Source of the DNA: Hydractinia symbiolongicarpus
Lineage: Eukaryota; Cnidaria; Hydrozoa; Anthoathecata; Hydractiniidae
Direction of reading: 5' to 3'
NCBI RefSeq assembly: GCF_029227915.1
Contig: NC_079888.1
Location: forward strand, 13,623,001 to 13,687,000
Length of the DNA stretch: 64,000 bases
Shown here: positions 40,801 to 49,800 of the stretch, piece by piece
How the letters are laid out: every line of letters starts with the position of its first letter
Position numbering within the stretch: position 1 is the stretch's first letter
Program-made: the position numbers and the translations under genes
Notes under the pieces: model-generated
Databases searched by the model: none
The model's input: the letters and a program-made list of their open reading frames with translations, nothing else
What the model was told of the DNA's origin: nothing

Positions 40801-43800
40801 ATCACAGCGTCTAAATGTTAAAAAAATAGGAACTTAAATCAAAAATATATGTCATATTAATTGGTAAGTTTTTATTGGGTAAAATAATAGTACAATTGAC
40901 AACTTGACGTAAATGCTTAGAGCAGTTCTAGTAAAAAAAATAAAAAAATAAAATAAAACGAACAAATGCATGCCTGTTTTTATTTCAACGATTCAAACTT
41001 AAAACAACTTTTGCTGTGGTAAGCTTAAATTTTGATTGGGTTTATTAAAGGGATTAAAAAAGAAATGTAGTAGTTGTTTTAAAAAAATTGGCAACAGAGT
41101 GGTTTCTACTAAGTATATGCTTATAGAATGACTTTGTTAGGACAATGATTGATCAGTATGTAAAACCAGTCTTAATATAATATAATATGGTTATGAATAA
41201 AAGCTTAAATAACTTCTGTTCATTTTATCCCTTAGGAGAGATAATAAAATGTTTTGTTTTTTTACACTTCTGTTATTATGCCAACTACCAGATAACATTC
41301 TCACAATTTGATTTACTATAACTGTCTTCAAAGAAAAGTAAATTATTTTAGGTGACCACAATTTAATGTTAGCAGTAGCCTGTTGATCATTTCAGCAGCT
41401 AGTTGGATTTACTAGAATTGTTTTCAATTACACCCTTACAAAATTCGGCAATTTATTGTAATTAAGTTTTGTCAAAATTATTTTAGATGCAAAAACCTAC
41501 TTAAATTATGCCATCAGGACTTTATAATACTTCTATAAAATAAAATTCTAAAAAGTTATATATAACAATAAAATGCTATTATTTGAAAAACATACATTTC
41601 TTTCAATTAATTTACTTCCTCACCGATGTTACGCAACGCTTACCAATTCAACTAAATAATATTGATACCAATTCTCCCTCTATCACCAAAGAAATGTTAT
41701 TGTGAACTGCGTGTAAATGTTTTAGTATGCAAATTTTAATTTACAAAGAGTGGTTTGACTTCAAATAAGTGATTATCATTTATTAAATCAGATTATTGTC
41801 CATGTATGTCGTTTTAATGATTGCTCCAATTTTTTTTTGAATTTGTACACAATAAGAATCTATAGAAAAAATGCAATAATGAAATATTAGGATAATACAT
41901 ATTCTTTCAGTATAGGAATCATCGTATTAGCTTTTTGGGAACCTTGGTGAAATCATTATACTTCTTAAAGATTAATTTTTATTCCAGAACAAAACAAAAA
42001 TTGATGCTGAGTTTTATTTGTTCTTTCTTGTTGTGCTTAAAATTTATCATCCCCACATCAGAAAGTTGAGCTTTTATGAAAGAGCTTGCAAGTCTGTCTA
42101 GGAATTATGTGATATTATGAGATCATAGGTTAATAAACAATTGTTAGTGTAAGTAATAATGAAGATAATTGAGTATTAATATCCATGTTCCAACATCAAG
42201 CTGAATAACTGAAAACATATTTACATCACCACACACGTTGATAAACCATTAAATACAGTACTTTACTTATATCAAACTTATGCATTATTAGTATAGCTCT
42301 TTCCCTGGGATACATAATGTACCCAAGGAAATTACCATATCGTCAACATGAAAACCCAATTGGTTAAAAGTCCATCAGAGTAAAATATGGCAGTGTTTAT
42401 CTCAACTTGAAATAGAGGGCAGTTTAAAATTGAGGTAAAATGCTAGTGGTTGTTTTCATTTAATTGAATAATTTACACTGCGAATAGTCATTGGTTAAGA
42501 ATATGTTTAATAACGTAAAAAGAGTTGAGCAAAAAAATATTGTTTAAAATCTGGGGAATTTTTAATAAATAAAGAGTTCTGGAAAAGTTTTGAAAAATAA
42601 ATAATTCCATTTTTTTATCTCATATTTAACTAACCTTAATAACTTTTACCAAAACCTGTTGACACTTATACACTTGTTGACACTTAATAAACCTGTTGAC
42701 ACTTAATAAACATGTTAACACTTAATAAGTCTGTTGACACTTGATAAACATGTTGACACTTAATAAACCTGTTGACACTTAATAAACCTGTTGACACTTA
42801 ATAAACCTGTTTACACTTAATAAACATGTTGACACTTAATAAACCTGTTGACACTTAATAAACATGTTGACACTTAGTAAACATGTTGACACTTATAAAC
42901 CTGTTGACACTTAATAAACCTGTTGACACTTAATAAATCTGTTGACACTTAAAAACATGTTGACACTTAGTAAACATGTTGACACTTTATAAACCTGTTG
43001 ACACTTATACACTTGTTGACACTTATACACTTGTTGACACTTAATAAACCTGTTGACACTTAATAAACCTGTTGACACTTAATAAACCTGTTGACACTTA
43101 ATAAACCTGTTGACACTTAATAAACCTGTTGACACTTAATAAACCTGTTGACACTTAATAAACCTGTTGACACTTAATAAACCTGTTGACTCTGAATTTA
43201 CTGAAAGCCCAACAACAAAGAACGACAACTGATATGGATAAGTGAGCATCTTACTATCTAAACCACTTTGATAAAAACTTATCTTACTTACAACTGAAAT
43301 GACACTTTTTAGAAAAATCAATGGAAAATGGTGCAAATTTTATTTTTATCATAAACTTTTAAATATTGCAGTTGGCCTACTTTTTTACCTTTTGATGAAG
43401 TTGAAGCTTTCTCATTTATTTCCTACTACCACATTTTTTTCTGAGTTAGCTATATGAATTAGAGTAAATCGATTCTTATTTTTTTAGTCTTTTTTATTTC
43501 AGTGATTATAGTGACTATAAAGATCGAATCTAAGAACAAAGTAAAACCTAATCTAAATTAATATGAGATATGTAATATACTATAATGTACACTATTGACT
43601 GGTATTTTAAATCTTTTTGTGTCTTACTGTTTCTTTTATATATACGTAAAGATATCAAAATTTCACTGTCCCAATTTTCTACCAAGGACGATATTAAGGA
43701 CTGATTAAAATACTCGCTGCCAGAAATAAAACTTCACTATACCAAATCATATTTTTATGTTAATGAACTGTGACAATTTCCTGATAATTGGTTAAGAGGA

Positions 43801-46800
43801 AGAAAAACAGTCGTTCTGATTAACCGATATCCTTATATTTAGTGTTCTATGCACTGGCTAGGCCAGATCTTGTTGGACTTGTTTGTGTATAAAATTATTC
43901 AAGTTGTATTTTGTTTTTAGTTGTGGGATTTGGTCACACTCACCCAAAATTACTTACGTTTAATACTTTCCATAATTGGTGAAGGTAATATATCTGTTTC
44001 TTAATATAATTAGTTCTGGAATTTTTTCTAATTTAAAATGATTAGTCATGTAACAGGGAATGCTGTACTGTCGGTTGCAAAAGTGTTTTGCATGTTCCTC
44101 ACAAATTATTTTTTTTACGAAATTTATAAAATCTTTACACTTAAGTGATTTCAACATGTTTTTTCTGCAGTTTTTCCAATTGCCAGGCACAGAACTCGAT
44201 AGAGTTAGATCTAATCAAAAAACTATACAGTTTGGACCAGATTCAGAATTGTGGGATTTCTACCTAAACTTTGGACAGGAAGTCAACTACCTGTAGTATC
44301 TCTTCGTTACTCTTAGGAAAAGGCAATCTTTTAATTCACTGCATATCAGGATGGGATCGGACACCTCTCTTTATATCACTGATTCGTATGTCACTCTGGG
44401 CTGTAAGTGTTTACTTATCCATCATTCATCATCTTTGTGGCATTCGGGAAGCTTATGTAGAGGTTTATGTATGTGTGTCGCCCATAAATGTCGCAATCAA
44501 CCATACATGTCGCAATCGACCATAAATGTCCCAACATTGCCCATAAATGTTGCACATCAGCCATAAATGTCGCAAACTTAACCATAAATGTTGCAACCGT
44601 AAATGTCCCAACCAAAAATGTCGCAAAGACTATTAACACCCAAAACAACTTTTGAGCGGAAATACAAAGTCAACAAAATCTATTAAATAATTATTGAGTG
44701 TTGGTTATGTCTCACATTTCGAATGATTCCGTTATCCAGTGTAATCTTTGCAATCATAGGGTGCATGAAAACTTTAGTCACAGAGTTGTGTGAGGTGTCT
44801 TTGCACAAAACTTTTTAATCATATTATTTCATTGTTGTATGTAAAGACCTGTATTTATAGGGTGGATTTAGAGGGGACGCACGCGGCGCACACCCACTCA
44901 TATAGCTGCAAAATAAGAATTGTGAAGGAAATCGTAGAAACTTTGGAAAATCAGCATGATATTTTCAATAAGGGCACTTATTAGAGATCATGAGGTCCCT
45001 ATTGAAATTTACAGGTGGTTTGATTTTTTGCCCACAACCATATTTTATAGTTTTTATATACAGTATAACTCAAATGAAGAATCTCGAATTCTGTTTAAAA
45101 AAATGCGACATTTATGGTTGATGACGAATTTTTGTGCGACATTTCTCGAAAGAACTGACTTTTTTATTTGCGATATTCATGGTTAAGTTAACAGTCTCGA
45201 CAATGTTATATGTGGGTTCTAAGAAGTCGATTTGCTTTTAATACAGGGTTTCCACTCTGTCCGGAAAGTCACAAATTAATATTGAGTGGATACCGTACAA
45301 TTCACTTTTAAACATAGCCATCTTATAAAAAATGTTGAGGCGTACGGACATACCATTTGATAGAATTTTGTTTTTTGTTTAGGATGATAAGATCCATCAG
45401 TCTTTATCAGCTGAAGAAATTTTATACCTCACCATAGCATATGATTGGTTTTTATTTGGGTGACTTAAATTATAATAAATATTTTGCTTTGTACTTCTAA
45501 TAATTCACGTGTCGAAAAACGTTTATAGTAAATGTAAGAAGGTCGGATTTTGACTAAATGAACAGAAGGATGTTTTTAATATTCTTTGTCTTCTACAACA
45601 TATAAAAGGTATTTTTCTTGTTAGGGTTAATTTGGTTTTCATAGTGGAGTCGATGGAAGAATTACTTAAAAAGTTTGAGAAGTGAAAGAAGGGCTAGAAG
45701 AGAAAGGGTTAAGAGTGAATCCAGAAAAGTCTAAAGTCATGATTAGTACCATTAAAGCCAAGTATGACCTTGTAGTGGGAAAGTGGTCTTGTGCAGTTTG
45801 CAGGAAAGGGGTTGGTAGTAACTCAATTTTTTGTCAGAATTATAAGCATTGGGTACATAAGAAGTGCAGTGATATTGGAGGAAGGTGAAGAGCTGGCATA
45901 CAGTTTGTATGCAAGCGTTGCAAAGGTGAGATTATAGAGAATGAAGTATTTCCAGCTTTAATGATGTACAACAGTGGCTCGTTAGAGATAGTTAAGAACT
46001 TCTGTTACTTAGGTGATATGTTGGGCAGTGAAGGGGGTGTTGGAAGAAGTGTTACTTGCAGGATAGGTTCTGCTTGGAAAAAGTTTAGAGAGTTACTTCC
46101 TTTATTGACTAGCAGAGTCCTGTCAATTGAGGTAAAAGGTAGGTTGTGTGAGGCCTGTGTAAGAAGTGTTATGTTGTACGGTAGTGAGACATGGGCAGTG
46201 AACCAGGAAGATCTTGACCGTTTAGAAAGGAATGATATGAGAATGGTTAGGTGGATGTGTAATGCCAGTCTGAGAGACAGAAAGAGTTCAGATGAGCTAA
46301 GAAGCAGGCTAAGTCTCCGTAGAATTAAAGATGTTATCCAGATAAGAAGACTGAATTGGCTGGGGCACTTGGAAAAAATGGAGGAGGATAATTGGGTAAG
46401 AAATTGTAGAGACTTGATAGTTCCTGGGGCAAAGCCCAGAGGCAGATGGAGGAAGACTTGGCAGGAGGTTATAAGGACAGACTTGATACAGAGGAAGTTG
46501 GGTTTAGATCTAACACAGTCTAGATCAGATTGGAAGAGGGTCATTAATATACCCCGTCCAACCCATGCTAGCATGGAAAACAGACGTTAAGCAGAAAATG
46601 ATAAATGATGATGTCCCTTTAAAGCAAAAATCTTTACGTGAAAAAACATTAATAATAAACAATAACAGTATTTATTTTCTCTAAAGCACACGAAATTTGA
46701 AAGCACATCCGGCAAAGCTTAAACCTACCTTAAGTCTAAAGACCCTCGTAGGGATATAAAAAGTTGTAATCCACTCGATTTAAACAAGCCACTCTTAGAT

Positions 46801-49800
46801 TGCTTGTGTCAGTATGCAAGTCTGTTCGTCTTATATGTGTTTCCAGGGGTGATAACCGTTTTCTGTTTTTTAGTCATAACCTGCAAGACAGATTGGTAAA
46901 AGGAGAAGAGGTAATTTTTATGATCCAAAATTTTACGTTGACTACTGTGGATGTGTTAACCGAATCTTGCCAACCTTTATATCCACTTTTGTGGAAGGGT
47001 TAGGGTTAGAAGTTCGTTTTCATGTCACTTGAGAGCTTATCTCTAGTTAAATTTATGTTTAATTGCTTTTGTTATTTAGATATTCTATTTTTGTTTTGAT
47101 TACTTAAAATACATTGTCTCAGAAGAATTCGTCCTAAAAAGTGAAAGGTAAGAATTTTTTTGTCTTTTTTATAGAATCAGTTTGGAGGTGTTAAATGTTG
47201 AAGGTAATGTTTATTTTTTCTAGATTCAACACACAACAATGTCGCAATAAAGATGAATCTCTGCTATCAAAAATTGATGGAATTTCTTTAGGTGTGTTAG
47301 TCCATGAATTCATATACTGACATACCAAACATTTTGATAACTTTTGCTTTTTTTTCAATGCTTTAACTTTTTAGAATCATCTTGCGGAAATGCATCGCAT
47401 GATTTTTTTTCTTGTAATGATGACGCCTGTACATCCTCCATGTCACCTCACACAACAAGGTATGTAAACTTACATGTAAACACAATGTATATATTTGTTA
47501 TATTCTGTTGTTTCCTTTAAAATGAAAAAAGAAACCAGGATCGTTTGAACACTCACAATGGAGGAAAAACCAACCCTGTGAACTAAATTTTTTGAATCTA
47601 ACTGAATAATGTAATATTTGAGTAAATTTGCAAAAATCCATTTATATTGATTTCGGCAGGATTTCAGGTCACACTTTTGACACACAGGTGTTTGCTTTGA
47701 GGAAGGTTCCACTGTATTATATATTTTTCCAAATCTGTATTTTTCCGAACCCTCGATTTTACGGAAGTGTTAGGTAGGCTAATTTTTGTGAACTTGAGCT
47801 AATAAAGAAAGGAACAGTGTGTTGATCTCAACACTGCAATGATCTCAATTTCAGAGTCGCTCTGTATGTTGACATTTACCAAATTTGGTTTTTTTTACAA
47901 GCATGAGTTTTCATTGTAAAATGTTGTAGCTTCTTAGGGATTTCTTTTATACCTGAGATTCAAATCTGTATGCTCCAAGTGCTCCGCTGCCCAAAAAAAA
48001 CAGCACAGAAACGAATCCAAGTGCTGCTTTAAAATATAGCTTATATTTTTTGCATAATTTTTGCATAATTAAGAAACCACGGCTTTTTGTAAACAAATAT
48101 GGCTGTTTCAAAGTTCCGTTTCCCGTGGTTTTTTAATTTATGTAAAGTATTCAAATTGGTTCTCACTGCAAGAGTTTCACTGGCGAAAATATGTGCGCCA
48201 AAGAAATGAGTTTTTGGAGCAAGAAGGCTTTGACCGTAGTAAGTCAAACTTCTGAGTGCTTTAAATTGAAAATATCATTACCAACTATGAAAACCATCCG
48301 AGTATTATATCAATCAAGATGAACTGTTCGATATCTGAAATAAAAATGAATTTCCACAAGATTGAAATAAGTGTCATGGACAAGTATATACATCAATTAA
48401 AAAGATAACAAAGCGATACCAGAAGGTGATATACCATCGAAGATATTGAAACAGTTTTCAGACATTTATGCAGAAAAGTTAACACAGACGTTGACTAGAT
48501 CTATTGAAAGTCAGTTTCCAAAACAGTTAAAATGTGCTGATGTAACACCAATATATAAAAGTGCTGACAAAGCATCTAAGCTTAATTACAGACCTATAAG
48601 TAAACTTTCAGCTATGTCTAAGTTTTTTAAAAAGATCATGTTTGATCAGATCCACACATTTATGACACATAAGTTATACCTTTTATTGAATGGGTTTAAA
48701 ATGTGGCACAAATGTTTGGATCAAAGATAGGTTATAGGAAATTTACTAATAGATTTAAGTAAAGCCTGTTGCTGTGTAAACCACGAATTGCTTTTAGCTA
48801 AACTTCATGCATACGGTTTTTCGCTTAGTTCTATTTATTCTATTTAAAAAGCTATCTGAGTGAGCGATAGGGTCGGTGTGAATGGATTTTTAGTATGTGG
48901 ATGAAGATCTTAAGGGGTGTATCTCAGGGCTCAATTCTCTAAGACCTCTCTTGTTTAACATTTGTATTAATGATTTTATGTGTCTTTTTAATGATAAGGA
49001 AGTTGATGCAACTGCAACTATGCTGATGATAACACCCTTTTTACTTCTGATGATAATGTATCTGATGTTAAAAATCATTTAGAAAATGCGTATTTAGAGA
49101 CACTTGAATGGTTTTTCAGTAATGGCTACAACTGAATGCATCACAATGCAAGTTCATTATTTTTGGAGAACCACTCAACCTGCTAGATATTTATTTAAAT
49201 TTGTGTAATGTTGAATTGAAAGAAAACAACTCTGTAATTCTTTCAGGCATTAATTTAAAGAACAAACTCATTTACATCGATCATGTTAATAAAGTCTGTT
49301 TGAGAGCTAATGTCAAGATTAATGCTTTATCACGAATCACACATTTTATGTCGATTTTTAAACAAGAACTTTTAAAAAATGTTTTTATTGATAGCAATTT
49401 AAACTATTGTGCTATGATTTGGGGTTTTCAAGTAGATCATCTCTCTCCAAAATCAACCGTGTTTTCACCAGGACTTCCCGAAATGCATATCAGGAAAACA
49501 CTTTTCATGTTCACTGCTGTAACTTATTGTTAAAGGAGGTTTATAAGTCAATTATTAGTTTATCTTCTCGCCACATGAAAAGTGTTTTCCCCCTTAAAAA
49601 TATCTACACAACTTTAGATCTGCTAGTATTATACAACAAAATAGGGTTGCTACTACGAAGCACGGTTTACAAACATTGATTGAATGAATGAATTGATTGA
49701 ATGAATTGATTGATTGAATGAATGAATGAATGAATGAATTGATTGAATTGATTGATTGAATGAATGAATGAATGAATGAATGAATGAATGAATGAATGAA

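Larger units (their letters stand above)
29318..43920 (+). other. MTMR14: MTMR14 intron 10 (14.6 kb) hosting the nested receptor cluster
   Basis: Donor GTAAGT at 29318 and acceptor TTTTGTTTTTAG ending at 43920. It holds three opposite-strand receptor-like genes, a SINE head, an RT fragment and a 19-bp minisatellite. The stretches 30850-33780, 34100-35760, 36780-38170, 38280-39840 and 40810-42650 show no other gene; 31900-32320 is extremely AT-rich. Confidence 0.8.

Noticed and set aside
42655-43192. CRISPR-like array
   Set aside because: The 19-bp units are contiguous without unique spacers, and the genome is animal.
44271-44402. Exon start upstream of 44317 (frame beginning STTCSISSLLLGKG)
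   Set aside because: Upstream AG sites give the wrong phase or a stop; the AG at 44315-44316 joins exon 11 in frame.
46005-46574. A 189-residue minus-strand frame
   Set aside because: It is the shadow of the intact plus-strand LINE C-terminal frame.
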